Source: Devosia epidermidihirudinis
GTDB lineage: Bacteria; Pseudomonadota; Alphaproteobacteria; Rhizobiales; Devosiaceae
Assembly (NCBI RefSeq): GCF_000971295.1
Contig: NZ_LANJ01000016.1
Span: 248,001 to 312,000 of the forward strand
Direction: 5' to 3'
DNA length: 64,000 nucleotides
Shown here: positions 8,495 through 20,041 of the stretch, piece by piece
Position numbering within the stretch: position 1 is the stretch's first letter
Layout of the letters: every line of letters starts with the position of its first letter
Translations under genes and position numbers: made by a program
The notes under the pieces: generated by a model
Told to the model about the DNA's origin: nothing
The model's database searches: none
The model's input: only the letters and a program-made list of their open reading frames with translations

Positions 8495-9193
8495 TTAATG
8501 GTTTCCGGGCGTCTTTCCGAGCAGCGAGAGCATTTCTGTCGATCCGGTGGCCTCGATGCAGTCCGCCGTTGTTTCTCCCACCCCGGATGGAGCGTCGAGG
8601 GCCGCGCCCTGCCTAATCAGGACCCCTACGGCATCGACATATCCGCCCTCCGCCGCGATGCACAGCAGCGGGCGCCCGGCTACGGACTGGTTGGCGTCTC
8701 CGCCGGATGGCTGGGCCCGGGTATTGGGGTCTCCGCCATTGGAGAGCAACTTTTCCAACAGGACCGAGTCGCCCATCATGGTCGCCCCGATCAACGCGGA
8801 AATGCCAAAGCGGTTCGCTTGATTCACATCAGCGCCAAACGCCAGCAGCATGTCTACCCCGCGAGTATTTCCGCTCATGATCGCCATAATCAGTCCATTG
8901 TCACCGACTGAGTTTGTGCCATTGGGGTCAGCGCCGGCCTCAAGCAACATTCGCAGGATTGTAGGATCACTCTGTTCAGCGGCGTAAGTGATCGGCTTGC
9001 ACCTCGTACCCGGTGGGCATTCGGGGTTGAGCTCCCTGCTGACCGTATCGGGGTCATCCAAATGCCGCGCCACGGCATCGGCGTTGCCTTGGGCAACGGC
9101 AGTGATGAGGTAGTCGTCGGCAGTCGGTTCCGCCGCAGCAACCGGCAGCAACATCCACGCGAACAGGAATGCGACGATGAACCACTTCGACAT
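8495..9193 (-). CDS. Secreted ankyrin-repeat protein
   Basis: From the ATG at 9193, with AAAGGA about 7 bases upstream, the product is 232 residues with a signal peptide ending in LLPVAAAE. About five ankyrin units follow, recognisable from 'LLEAGADPNGTN', 'LLAFGADVNQANRFGISALIGA', 'LLSNGGDPNTRA' and 'LIRQGAALDAPS'. The Cys-rich insert ELNPECPPGTRCKPITYAAEQ between units one and two is unusual. Ankyrin proteins bind other proteins, and this one would act in the periplasm. It lies downstream of the monooxygenase gene with 245 bp between them. The binding partner is unknown. Confidence 0.85.
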   Translation of the reverse strand: MSKWFIVAFLFAWMLLPVAAAEPTADDYLITAVAQGNADAVARHLDDPDTVSRELNPECPPGTRCKPITYAAEQSDPTILRMLLEAGADPNGTNSVGDNGLIMAIMSGNTRGVDMLLAFGADVNQANRFGISALIGATMMGDSVLLEKLLSNGGDPNTRAQPSGGDANQSVAGRPLLCIAAEGGYVDAVGVLIRQGAALDAPSGVGETTADCIEATGSTEMLSLLGKTPGNH

Positions 9194-9384
9194 GCCAAGT
9201 CCTTTGACGGTTTCAAACATCAAAGCATAGCTGGAAGGTTGAGCAGTATTGTTACACCAGCAGATAGTTAAAACGATCTTGCTATGGTGGGGATGTGTCA
9301 GTGAGGAAGTCGGATGTCTGTCTCGGGCGAGAAGCTGACATGGATAGCCCAAGTCAAAAATGACGACGCTTGGGTGGACAAGGC

Positions 9385-9428
9385 TCTGCCGACATCCCTC
9401 CGCGCAAGGGTGGAGGGATGTCGGCAGA
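9385..9428 (-). terminator. Long perfect hairpin after the LLM oxidoreductase gene
   Basis: TCTGCCGACATCCCTCC and its exact 17-base complement are separated by ten bases. It lies ten bases past the stop at 9438. There is no T-run on either side, so this is either a Rho-assisted 3' end or a dispersed repeat. Confidence 0.6.
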
Positions 9429-9437
9429 TGGTTCGGC

Positions 9438-10460
9438 TTAGCGCCAGCCCAGGGCCGGGGCGACGTGCTTGAGGATGCTCTCGATGACATGGGCGTTGTA
9501 GTCGACGCCCAGCTGGTTCGGCACGGTCAGCAGCAGCGTATCGGCTTCGGCGATGGCTTCGTCTGCGGCCAGAAGCTTGATCAGCTGCTCTGGCTCGGCG
9601 GTGTAGCCACGGCCGAACACGGCGCGCTTTTCCGGCTCGATATAGCCGAACTGATCTTCCTCCGAGCGGCCCGTGCCGAAATAGGCGCGGTCCATGTCAT
9701 TGACCAGGGCAAAGATCGACCGGCTCACCGACACGCGGGGCGTGCGGGTGTGGCCAGCTTCCTTCCAGGCGGCGCGATAGGCGCGGATCTGCTCGGCCTG
9801 CTGGATATGGAACGGCTTGCCGCTCTCGTCGAACTTCAGCGTCGAGCTCTGCAGGTTCATGCCCAGCTTGGCCGCCCAGACGGCGGTGGCGTCGGTTGCC
9901 GCGCCCCACCAGATGCGATCGACCAGTCCCTCCGAATGGGGCTCAAGGCGCAACATGCCGGGAGGATTGGGGAACATCGGACGTGGATTGGGCTGGGCAA
10001 AGCCATTGCCCTTGAGCACTTCGAGCAGAACCTCGGTCTGGCTGCGCGCCATATCGGCATCGGTCTGGCCCTCGGCGGGGGCGTAGCCGAAATAGCGATA
10101 GCCATCGATGACCTGCTCGGGCGAGCCGCGGCTGATGCCCAGCTGCAGACGACCACCGGCAATCAGATCGGCCGCGCCGGCATCTTCCGCCATATAGAGC
10201 GGGTTCTCGTAGCGCATGTCGATGACAGCCGTGCCCAGCTCGATCTTTTTTGTTTTCGCGCCGGCAGCAGCCAGCAGCGGAAAGGGCGACGCGAGCTGGC
10301 GGGCAAAGTGATGCACGCGGAAATAGGCGCCATCGGCGCCCAGTTCCTCGGCAGCCACGGCCAGATCAATGGACTGCAGCAGCGCGTCGCCTGCACTGCG
10401 CGTGCCCGATTGGGGCGAAGGGCTCCAATGGCCAAAGGACAGAAAGCCGATGTTTTTCAT
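9438..10460 (-). CDS. LLM class flavin-dependent oxidoreductase (luciferase-like monooxygenase)
   Basis: The protein has 340 residues. It begins MKNIGFLSFGHW and holds the bacterial-luciferase-type TIM barrel with GADGAYFRVHHFARQLASPFPLLAAAGAKTKKIELGTAV and then GRLQLGISRGSPEQ. The YRYFGY and SRSIF segments also fit the family. Such enzymes use reduced FMN supplied by a separate reductase to hydroxylate or oxidise small molecules. The substrate cannot be told from sequence. Upstream is the 352-bp gyrB 3' spacer. No flavin reductase gene is adjacent, so the reductant must come from elsewhere. Confidence 0.88.
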   Translation of the reverse strand: MKNIGFLSFGHWSPSPQSGTRSAGDALLQSIDLAVAAEELGADGAYFRVHHFARQLASPFPLLAAAGAKTKKIELGTAVIDMRYENPLYMAEDAGAADLIAGGRLQLGISRGSPEQVIDGYRYFGYAPAEGQTDADMARSQTEVLLEVLKGNGFAQPNPRPMFPNPPGMLRLEPHSEGLVDRIWWGAATDATAVWAAKLGMNLQSSTLKFDESGKPFHIQQAEQIRAYRAAWKEAGHTRTPRVSVSRSIFALVNDMDRAYFGTGRSEEDQFGYIEPEKRAVFGRGYTAEPEQLIKLLAADEAIAEADTLLLTVPNQLGVDYNAHVIESILKHVAPALGWR

Positions 10461-10763
10461 GTGACGGACCCGTTGCTTGAATAACCCGCCAAAGGCGGGG
10501 CCCCGTGGGGCTTGTCACCTTAGCTATAGTCTGTAGGGGGCGAGAAAAAGCCGCATTGGCGCAACGATCTGGTCTTGCTGAGCGAACGATGGTCCCGGCT
10601 CAGGCGGCCAGTCTGGAAAAAGAGACGGGGCGAGCGCGTTGGGGGGCAAAGCGCTCAGCCCCTTGAGCCCCATCGCTAGCGATGCGCCCCAATCTAATGA
10701 CGCTGTTGTCCTACATTTGGTTCCAAGCGCTTGAAAAAATAGAGTGCTCGGAAGAACGGGCAC
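10461..10763. other. Spacer between gyrB and the LLM gene
   Basis: About 350 bp separate the two genes including the gyrB terminator. The part near the LLM start holds a short hairpin (cccgccaaaggcggg, near 10487-10501). The short frames here read as shadow sequence. I see no other gene or RNA. Confidence 0.5.
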
Positions 10764-10793
10764 AAAAAAACAGCCGGCCCATGGGACCGGCTG
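10764..10793 (-). terminator. Rho-independent terminator of gyrB
   Basis: On the minus strand CAGCCGGtcccatgggCCGGCTG forms a 7-bp or longer stem followed by seven T's. It lies 20 bases past the gyrB stop. A textbook intrinsic terminator. Confidence 0.92.
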
Positions 10794-10812
10794 TTGCAAG
10801 ATTTGATACGCC

Positions 10813-13287
<2,475 letters not shown>

Positions 13288-13469
13288 CTATAGGGTTTAG
13301 TTCTAGCGGATAGGGGGTGTATCCCCAAGCAAAATGGGCTTTTTAGGGCTGTTTGCGGGGGAATCATCGCCTGTTTGCGCTGGTATTGTGACCAGCGTGG
13401 AAATCGCTCCACCCGCAACGCTGTCCGTGGCCCCGGCGGGGAGGGCCGATCGTGGTCAGGCACAGCAAT

Positions 13470-14588
13470 TTAGTCCGGGTAAACCCGCCCATCCCTGACC
13501 GTCAGCATCTGTGCCCGGGGCCCGAGAGCCTCGAACAGCAGCTTGTCCGTGCCGGTCAAAAAGCACTGCGTGCCCAGCCCGTCCAGCGCCGAAAACAGCG
13601 CCCGGCGACGATCTGGGTCGAGGTGAGCGGCGATTTCGTCGAGCAGCAGGAACGGCGTGATCGCTGTGCGCAGCTTGACGAGGCGGGCATGGGCGAGAAT
13701 GAGGCCGATCAACAGGGCCTTTTGTTCCCCCGTCGAGCCCAAGGCGGCTGGCATGCCCTTTTGGGCGTAGGTCACTTCGAGATCAACGCGGTGTGGACCA
13801 GATATGGTGCGTCCAGCGGCGCGATCAACCCCGCGCGAGCGCTGCCAGGTGCTAGCGAGCGCCGTTTCGAGCGCGGTTGAAGCCGACGGTTCCTCGCCGC
13901 CCTCAAACAGCGGCGTCAGCGCCAGATGGGCCGCCGGGAAGCTGGCATCATCAAGGCTTTGTTCGATCAGACCCTGCAAATGCGTGAGGCTATCGGTGCG
14001 CGCGAGATGGATCGATGCGCCCAGTTCAGCCATCTGCGCCTCGATGGCGCTGAGCCAAGAACTGTCGCCATTGTCCTCGAGCAGGCGATTGCGCTGCCGC
14101 ATGGCCTTTTCATAGTCGTTGACCGAAGCAGAATGGCTGGGGATGAGCGTGGTCACCAGCCGGTCCAGAAACCGCCTGCGATCGCTTGCCGGGCCCGAGA
14201 ACAGCCCGTCCATGGCGGGGGTGAGCCAGAGGACGCGCAGATAGTCACTCATCGCCTCAATCGAGCGCGCATTGGCGCCATTGATGCGGACCCGCCGCCC
14301 GCCGCCCTCGCCGGGCGCAGCGCCGGTGCCGATATCGGCGGGGCCATCATTGGTTTCCACAGTCGCCGCCACCGCCCAACCAATGTCCGAGCCCTGCGCC
14401 TGCACCGTATCGAACGCGGCGCGGCGCAGTCCGCGACCGGGCGAGAGCAGGGACACCGCTTCGAGCAGGTTGGTTTTGCCGGCGCCATTGGGGCCGGTCA
14501 GCACCACATGACGCTCATCAAGATCGAGCGCCGCCGCCGCATAATTGCGGAAGGCGGTGAGGCGCAGGCGGGAGAGGTGGCGGATCAT
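13470..14588 (-). CDS. recF: DNA replication and repair protein RecF
   Basis: The 372-residue protein starts MIRHLSRLRLTAFRNY, the usual RecF opening. Walker A is GPNGAGKTNLLEA near residues 31-43. The SMC-like signature region and Walker B (PFLLLDEIAAHLDPDRRRALF) lie toward the C terminus. RecF helps load RecA at single-stranded gaps with RecO and RecR. The ATG at 14588 is chosen because the 27 residues upstream of it are translated from repeat DNA (14607-14740). It lies between dnaN and gyrB, the classical order. Confidence 0.96.
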   Translation of the reverse strand: MIRHLSRLRLTAFRNYAAAALDLDERHVVLTGPNGAGKTNLLEAVSLLSPGRGLRRAAFDTVQAQGSDIGWAVAATVETNDGPADIGTGAAPGEGGGRRVRINGANARSIEAMSDYLRVLWLTPAMDGLFSGPASDRRRFLDRLVTTLIPSHSASVNDYEKAMRQRNRLLEDNGDSSWLSAIEAQMAELGASIHLARTDSLTHLQGLIEQSLDDASFPAAHLALTPLFEGGEEPSASTALETALASTWQRSRGVDRAAGRTISGPHRVDLEVTYAQKGMPAALGSTGEQKALLIGLILAHARLVKLRTAITPFLLLDEIAAHLDPDRRRALFSALDGLGTQCFLTGTDKLLFEALGPRAQMLTVRDGRVYPD

Positions 14589-14606
14589 GGCGTAATCGGG
14601 TGGAGG

Positions 14607-14740
14607 AAAGGCCCCCTCACCCGCCCTTCGGGCGACCTCTCCCCCAAAGGGAGAGGTGGTGCATGCCAAAACGCGGAGCCCCCTTCACCTCTCCCTTTGG
14701 GGGAGAGGTCGGCGCACAGCGCCGGGTGAGGGGGCCTTTT
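14607..14740. repeat. Long inverted repeat, family E copy 1
   Basis: AAAGGCCCCCTCACCCG near the left end pairs with CGGGTGAGGGGGCCTTTT at the right, with an inner pair CCTCTCCCCCAAAGGGAGAG / CTCTCCCTTTGGGGGAGAG. It fills the dnaN-recF spacer. A related element is at 18908-19030. A strong RNA fold between dnaN and recF is expected. Confidence 0.8.
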
Positions 14741-14852
14741 TAAAGAGAAGGGAAATCGCTTATGCGGCACACCCGGGCCCTGCGAGCGCAGCTCTCCGGG
14801 CCTAGTCGACTTAAATCGCTCCACTGGAGCGATTTCCCCTGCGGGACGCCGC

Positions 14853-15974
14853 CTAGACGCGCATCGGCATCAGGACGTAGAGCGCGCGGGTTTCGCCGTC
14901 GTCTTTCACCAGCGTGGGCGAGCCCGCGTCGTTGAACATGAAGATGGCGCTTTCGCTGCGGATCTGGCCGATGATGTCGAGCAGGTAGCGGGCATTGAAG
15001 CCGATTTCAAAGCCATCGGTGTCGAACTCAACCGCCAGCTCTTCGCTTGCCGTGCCGTGATCCGGATTGGTCACGGAAAGCTCGAGCAGACCATCCTTGG
15101 CCTGCAGCTTGACGGCCTTGCCGCCGCGATCAGAAGCAATGGTGGAGACGCGGTCGACGGCGATCGAGAAGCTCGAGCGATCGACGGTCATCTGCTTGTC
15201 GTTGTTCTTGGGCGTGACGCGATCGTAATCGGGGAAGGTGCCCTCGATCAGCTTGGACAGCAGAACGACCGAACCCACGGTGAAGCGGATCTTGGTGTCG
15301 GACACTTCCACATTGACGTCGCCATCGGCGCCATCAAGCAGCTTCTGGACTTCGCCAACGGTCTTCTTGGGCACGATGATGCCGGGCATGCCCGCAGCGC
15401 CTGCGGGCGCGTCGATCTCGGCGCGCGCCATGCGGTGACCATCGGTCGCCACAGCGCGCAGCACGGTGCCGACATTGCTGACGTCCACGGTGTGGAAATA
15501 GATGCCGTTGAGGTAGTAGCGCGTCTCTTCATTGGAGATGGCGAACTGGGTGCGTTCGATCAGCTCACGCAGCGCCGAGGCGGGCATGGTGAATTCATGG
15601 CCGAAATTGCCCGACTTGAGGTCGGGAAAGCTTTCGGGGCTGAGGCAGGCGAGGTTAAAGCGCGAGCGCCCGGAGGTGAGAACCATGTTCTCGCCGCCAT
15701 CGGTCTCCAGACGCACTTCGGCGCCGTCGCTGAGCTTGCGCACGATTTCATAAAGCGTATGGGCCGGAACGGTCGTGGTACCGGGCGTCGCGACCATGGC
15801 GGGGACGCCTTCGGTCACTTCGATGTCCAGGTCGGTCGCGCGCAGCTCAACCTTGTCCTCGCTGGCCTTGAACAGCACGTTGGCCAGAATCGGATAGGTG
15901 TTCCGCCGCTCGACAACCCGGTGCACATGGCTCAGCGACTTGAGCAGATGATTGCGTTCGAGCGTAACCTTCAT
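14853..15974 (-). CDS. dnaN: DNA polymerase III beta sliding clamp
   Basis: The product has 373 residues from the ATG at 15974 (MKVTLERNHLLKSLSHVHRVVERRNTYPIL), the standard DnaN opening. The three clamp domains are present, and the C terminus ends ALYVLMPMRV, matching the usual 'YVLMPMR[VL]' end. The protein forms a ring dimer around DNA and tethers polymerase III and repair proteins. An in-frame ATG at 15992 adds six unlikely residues. It lies about 130 bp after dnaA, with a terminator between them, so it probably has its own promoter as well. Confidence 0.98.
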   Translation of the reverse strand: MKVTLERNHLLKSLSHVHRVVERRNTYPILANVLFKASEDKVELRATDLDIEVTEGVPAMVATPGTTTVPAHTLYEIVRKLSDGAEVRLETDGGENMVLTSGRSRFNLACLSPESFPDLKSGNFGHEFTMPASALRELIERTQFAISNEETRYYLNGIYFHTVDVSNVGTVLRAVATDGHRMARAEIDAPAGAAGMPGIIVPKKTVGEVQKLLDGADGDVNVEVSDTKIRFTVGSVVLLSKLIEGTFPDYDRVTPKNNDKQMTVDRSSFSIAVDRVSTIASDRGGKAVKLQAKDGLLELSVTNPDHGTASEELAVEFDTDGFEIGFNARYLLDIIGQIRSESAIFMFNDAGSPTLVKDDGETRALYVLMPMRV

Positions 15975-16010
15975 CGAAATCTTCCCTGGCACTTACGCGC
16001 TGCCATAAGC

Positions 16011-16038
16011 AGCAAAAACCCCCGGCAAGCCGGGGGTT
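16011..16038 (-). terminator. Terminator between dnaA and dnaN
   Basis: On the minus strand AACCCCCGGCTTGCCGGGGGTT forms a 9-bp stem with a four-base loop, followed by TTTTTGCT. It may attenuate read-through from dnaA into dnaN. Confidence 0.8.
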
Positions 16039-16101
16039 GGACATTTACAATTTGTTGACGCAAAGGCAAGGGCATGGGCGGTCGCACCGCCCATTTTACC
16101 C

Positions 16102-17643
16102 CTATTCTTCGAGCATACGCTTCAACAGTTCGATTTCCTGCGCCAGCTCGACGTCGTCCTTGATCATCGATTCGACCTTGCGCACCGAGTGCAGCACGGT
16201 GGTGTGATCGCGGCCACCGAAGCGACGGCCAATTTCGGGCAGCGAGCGCGAGGTCAGCGCCTTGGCGAGGAACATTGCGATCTGGCGTGGACGCACCACG
16301 TCGCGGCTGCGACGGGCCGACAGCAGTTCATTGCGCGGCACCTTGTAGTGGCGCGAGACGATCTTGAGGATGTCTTCGATGCGGACGCGACGGGCTTCGC
16401 GGCTGCGGATCAGATCGCCCAGGGTCTTTTCGGCCAGCGGCACCGTGATCAGCTCGCCGGTGAGCTGGTTGGCCGCGACGAGGCGGTTGACCGCGCCATC
16501 GAGATCGCGGCCATGGCTGATGACAGCGCGGGCGACGTAATCGATCACGGGGGCGGGGAAGTGCATGCCGTAGCGCGCGGTCGCCTGATCGGCGCGGCGC
16601 TGCACGATGGACTTGCGCAACTCCATGTCAAAGCCGGAGATCGGCACGACCAGACCGCCCGACAGGCGCGAGCGCACGCGCTCGTCCAGCATTTCGAGAT
16701 CACGTGGCGGCGCGTCGCCTGCCACCACAACCTGCTTGGCGCCGGTCAGAAGGGTGCCAAGGGTATGGCCGAATTCTGTAGCCGACTTGCCCTGCAGGAA
16801 CTGCATATCGTCGATCAGCAGCAGGTCGACGCGGCGGAGCCATTCCTTGAAGCCGAGCGCGGACTGGCGCTGCACGGCGGTGATGAAATGGTACATGAAG
16901 TGGTCGGCGGTCAGATAGACAATGTTCTTGGTGCTATCGGCCTGCTGGGTGGCATGGGCGATGGCATTGAGCAGGTGCGACTTGCCCAGGCCCACGGTCG
17001 AGTGAATGTAGACCGGATTGAAGGTCACGGTGTTGTTGGCGGCGGCAGCAGCAATCTGCTTGGCAACGCCAAAGGCCATTTCGTTGGCCGCGCCGGGCAC
17101 GAATGTATCAAAGGTCATGCGCGCATCGATGGCGCTACCAGCAAGGGCGTCGCCCTTGGCGGCGGAATTATCGCGGACGAGGCGTGGGGTCGCAGGAGCC
17201 TGGGGCGCGGCGTTTGCGGTCGCGGCTGGCGCCTCACTGACAACAGGTTCTGCAGCGGGCTGGGCAAGGCGCGGGCGGGCCTGGCCATTGACGCGCAAAG
17301 TCACCTGAATGCGGGCAACATCTTCCATGTCCTGACGGAAGGCTTCGAGCATCCGGTCGGAATAGTTGGACTGGACCCACGAGCACAGGAAGCGCGTTGG
17401 TGCCGACAGGTGCACCACGTCTTCGACAATCTCTTCGAGCTCAAGACGGGCAAACCACGAGGCGAACACGTCTTCGCCAACACCGGCCTTGAGACGGGCG
17501 CGGACACGGTTCCAGAGTTCGCGCTGGCCTTCGGCAGAATCGGTGGAGCTCATGACAGGTTTTTCGCCCTTGTTGGTCGAGTGAGTGGAGGAAGAGGTGG
17601 CACTTGCCCAGTCTTCACTCCCGGCGGTCGCCTGTCGCGTCAT
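16102..17643 (-). CDS. dnaA: Chromosomal replication initiator DnaA
   Basis: The product has 513 residues from the ATG at 17643. Domain I begins near residue 40 (ELWNRVRARLKAGVGEDVFASWF). A variable Ala/Pro-rich linker follows. The AAA+ core shows Walker A (VGLGKSHLLNAIAH), Walker B (LLLIDDMQFLQGK) and the arginine-finger region. The C terminus holds the DnaA-box-binding signature GGRDHTTVLHSVRKVE. It unwinds oriC and recruits helicase. The start is uncertain: 17643 has GGGG six bases upstream, 17655 is in frame just before, and 17553 gives a 483-residue form that begins right at domain I. It follows an 800-bp spacer from rpsT. Confidence 0.97.
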   Translation of the reverse strand: MTRQATAGSEDWASATSSSTHSTNKGEKPVMSSTDSAEGQRELWNRVRARLKAGVGEDVFASWFARLELEEIVEDVVHLSAPTRFLCSWVQSNYSDRMLEAFRQDMEDVARIQVTLRVNGQARPRLAQPAAEPVVSEAPAATANAAPQAPATPRLVRDNSAAKGDALAGSAIDARMTFDTFVPGAANEMAFGVAKQIAAAAANNTVTFNPVYIHSTVGLGKSHLLNAIAHATQQADSTKNIVYLTADHFMYHFITAVQRQSALGFKEWLRRVDLLLIDDMQFLQGKSATEFGHTLGTLLTGAKQVVVAGDAPPRDLEMLDERVRSRLSGGLVVPISGFDMELRKSIVQRRADQATARYGMHFPAPVIDYVARAVISHGRDLDGAVNRLVAANQLTGELITVPLAEKTLGDLIRSREARRVRIEDILKIVSRHYKVPRNELLSARRSRDVVRPRQIAMFLAKALTSRSLPEIGRRFGGRDHTTVLHSVRKVESMIKDDVELAQEIELLKRMLEE

Positions 17644-18372
17644 TGATAGCCCCATTTCTGTTCTGCCAACTGGTCCGCAAAGCCCAGTCGGCGTTTGTCT
17701 GATCGCCCTGTCCCTGGACATTGTTGTCCATTTGGCCAAAGCTTCGCCCCCAGCCCCCAACGTTGTGGGCGCACTACTTCTGCCCGGCGGTTCATCCCGC
17801 CAGCAGCTCGTCTAAATCTTGCCGTGAACCAGGTCGGTGTGACCTATGGCTTACAGTCCCCCAGGTCCGAAACGCGAACCTGCCGCAAACGCAACTCTCA
17901 CTAGTTCTAACGCCCCAACATTTTCGGTGTCCCGAAAACGACCATTGGTTTGACCTGCCAGCATATTCAGACGCTCGTTTTTGGCGTCTCGTTTCTTGCT
18001 GACCAGATTACTTTAGAGCCAGCGTTTTGGCCCCGCAACACGTGAATCTGCAAAATGGGGGGTTGACTCCGAGGATGTCTTTTTTGCTTCCGGCTAGCTC
18101 CAAAATCCACTCAAACCAAGGCTCTGTGACTCAACGCAGATTCCCGTCACAGAGGGGGTGGAAGAGGTAAAAATTTTATTTCCACTACGGATATTTTCGA
18201 CCCTCTGGTGACTTTGTCGCGCCTCGTTCACCGCGCTGGTGTAACCGGCAAAGCACTGGCGGTGCGGCAAAAACGTTGCGCGCACTTTTATAGACTTTGA
18301 GGCGTAACGAGCGTCACAAGACAGACTCGGTACTGTCATGAAAGAAAAACCGCTGTCGACCAGACCAAAGAA
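17644..18372. other. Long AT-richer spacer upstream of dnaA
   Basis: About 730 bp hold no convincing gene. The composition is visibly richer in A and T than the flanks, with runs such as 'aaaaattttattt' near 18168. I looked for clusters of the DnaA box TTATCCACA and its complement and found none that match well. It must contain the dnaA promoter, and an origin function is possible but not supported by box clusters. Confidence 0.5.
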
Positions 18373-18396
18373 AATGGGCCCCCGAGGGAGCCCATT
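18367..18396 (-). terminator. Rho-independent terminator of rpsT
   Basis: On the minus strand AATGGGC and GCCCATT enclose 'tccctcggggg', followed by TTCTTT. It lies about 47 bases past the rpsT stop. Confidence 0.8.
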
Positions 18397-18442
18397 CAAT
18401 CTATGTCGCTGGCTGCCAAAACGGCGCCGCGGTATCAGCCAA

Positions 18443-18709
18443 TCAGGCGCTGAGAGCCTTAACGCGGCTGTTCAGACGGCTGACCTTGCGGGCTGCGAGG
18501 TTGGCATGCACGATGCCCTTGGTCGCTGCACGGTTGATCTCTGGAGCCGCAACAGCCAGGGCTTCCATGGCAAGCTTGTGATCGCCAGCAACGATCGCTT
18601 CTTCAACCTTGCGGATGAAGGTGCGGACGCGCGAACGGCGCGACTTGTTGATCGCAGTGCGAGCTTCGATCTTGCGGGTAGCCTTTTTGGCTGAAGGCGT
18701 ATTGGCCAT
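18443..18709 (-). CDS. rpsT: 30S ribosomal protein S20
   Basis: The 88-residue product [18 protein letters not shown] is the standard S20 start. The sequence continues with [20 protein letters not shown] and ends with the conserved [23 protein letters not shown]. It binds 16S rRNA in the small subunit and is often encoded upstream of dnaA in alphaproteobacteria, as here. ATG at 18709 fits the family start. An upstream ATG at 18730 adds seven residues without family support. Identification is unambiguous. Confidence 0.98.
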   Translation of the reverse strand: MANTPSAKKATRKIEARTAINKSRRSRVRTFIRKVEEAIVAGDHKLAMEALAVAAPEINRAATKGIVHANLAARKVSRLNSRVKALSA

Positions 18710-19061
18710 AACGGTCCTCTTGGCGTCCAACCGGCCAAATGACCCCCAAGGGGTGCAAGCGTCCGGAATAAAATGAAATCGGCGGCGTAGCTATGCCGCT
18801 AAGTTGGGCGGTCTATAAGGGATGGGGCGGGGAGCGTCAACTGGATTCAGGGAACGAGAGGTTCTTCACATCCCCCCAGGCTACAGCCAAGCCGCAAGCC
18901 CTCTTCCACCTCGCCCCTCAGGGGAGAGGTCGGCGCGCAGCGCCGGGTGAGGGGGCCGATGGTGCAGTATGGTGCGTTCCCCCGGCACCGCACCCCTCAC
19001 CCTGTCCCTCTCCCATGAGGGGCGAGGGGACGCTGGAGCTGTCCTTCCGGCTCCTGGGGCT
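18710..19061. other. Spacer between mutM and rpsT
   Basis: The spacer holds the rpsT promoter region and repeat E copy 2 (18908-19030). No gene is seen in it. Confidence 0.5.
18908..19030. repeat. Long inverted repeat, family E copy 2
   Basis: CCTCGCCCCTCAGGGGAGAG is followed by 'cggcgcgcagcgccgggtgaggggg', then CACCCCTCACCCTGTCCCTC and CCATGAGGGGCGAGGGG. The core 'gccgggtgagggggcc' is shared with 14607-14740. It lies just past the mutM stop. Confidence 0.75.
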
Positions 19062-19949
19062 CTAAGGCTTCTTCTGGCACACCGGGCAAAAGAATGTCGA
19101 TCGGCCCGATTGCACGATGCGCTCGATGGTCCCTGTGCACATTGGCGTCGGGCAGGGCTCGCCTTCACGGTCATAGACGGCGAAGCGGTGCTGGAAATAG
19201 CCCGATCCACCCTCGGCATTGCGGAAGTCACGCAGCGTCGACCCGCCCACTTCGATGGCCTCGATCAGCACTTGCCGCACGGCATTGGAGAGATCCTCCA
19301 GCGCCGCCTTGGGCTTGCCCCTGGCCGTCACCAGCGTGCCTGCCAGCACAGTGGGCAGGATGTGGCTGCGATGCAGCGCCTCCGCCACATAGATATTGCC
19401 CAGCCCCGCTACGACCCGCTGGTCGAGCAGCGCCGCCTTGATCGGGCTTTTCTTGCCGGCAAATTTCTCGGCCATTTCATCGGCGTTGAAATCATTGCCC
19501 AGCGGCTCGGGACCAAGGTCCTTGAGGTAGGGACTGTCTGCAAGGTCATCATAGAGGTCGATAAACCCGAACCGGCGCGGGTCGGCGTAGATCAGATGAC
19601 TTTTGCCATGCTTGGGGTGATCAATGTCCCAGACCATATGATCATGTTTGGGCTCGGTGCCTGGTTCGTAATAGCGCGGCGGCTTGTCGATGCCGTGCTC
19701 GGCAAAGCGCCAGGAGCCGGTCATGCCCAGATGGCTGAGCACGGTCTTGCCATTGGAGAGGCCGATCAGCAGATATTTCGCCCGTCGCCCGACCGAAATG
19801 ATGGTCTGGCCCTCAAGGCTTTCCGCCAGATGCTCGGGGAAGGGAAAGCGCAGATTGGGGCGGTTGAGCGTGACCTTGTCGATTCGGGCGCCGTCGATCC
19901 AGGGTTCCAGCCCCCGTCGAACGGTTTCAACCTCTGGCAATTCGGGCAT
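19062..19949 (-). CDS. mutM: Formamidopyrimidine-DNA glycosylase
   Basis: The product has 295 residues. It starts MPELPEVETVRRGL, with the catalytic N-terminal Pro2 and Glu3. The helix-two-turn-helix region holds the VAGLGNIYVAEALHRS motif. The C-terminal zinc finger is CPTPMC...FFCPVCQ with four cysteines. It removes 8-oxoguanine and ring-opened purines and cleaves the AP site. The ATG at 19949 is required for the Pro2 mechanism; an ATG five codons upstream (19964) cannot be right. It is divergent from ubiE with a 92-bp gap, as in many Rhizobiales. Confidence 0.97.
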   Translation of the reverse strand: MPELPEVETVRRGLEPWIDGARIDKVTLNRPNLRFPFPEHLAESLEGQTIISVGRRAKYLLIGLSNGKTVLSHLGMTGSWRFAEHGIDKPPRYYEPGTEPKHDHMVWDIDHPKHGKSHLIYADPRRFGFIDLYDDLADSPYLKDLGPEPLGNDFNADEMAEKFAGKKSPIKAALLDQRVVAGLGNIYVAEALHRSHILPTVLAGTLVTARGKPKAALEDLSNAVRQVLIEAIEVGGSTLRDFRNAEGGSGYFQHRFAVYDREGEPCPTPMCTGTIERIVQSGRSTFFCPVCQKKP

Positions 19950-20041
19950 AGTAACCTCGTTCACCTGCGCGGCTTTGCGCGATTGGCAAAGCCCATATCG
20001 CTTCTATATGGTGCGCGCCAACCGCTAAACAGCAAACGAGC

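Noticed and set aside
16189..17646. 485-residue frame opposite dnaA
   Set aside because: It is a shadow of dnaA in high-GC DNA, low in complexity and with no motifs.
17761..18372. Chromosomal origin with DnaA boxes
   Set aside because: I looked for TTATCCACA-type boxes on both strands and found no cluster. A skew calculation on the whole chromosome would decide.
18094..18399. 101-residue minus-strand frame between rpsT and dnaA
   Set aside because: It runs through the rpsT terminator, has no ribosome site and no motif.
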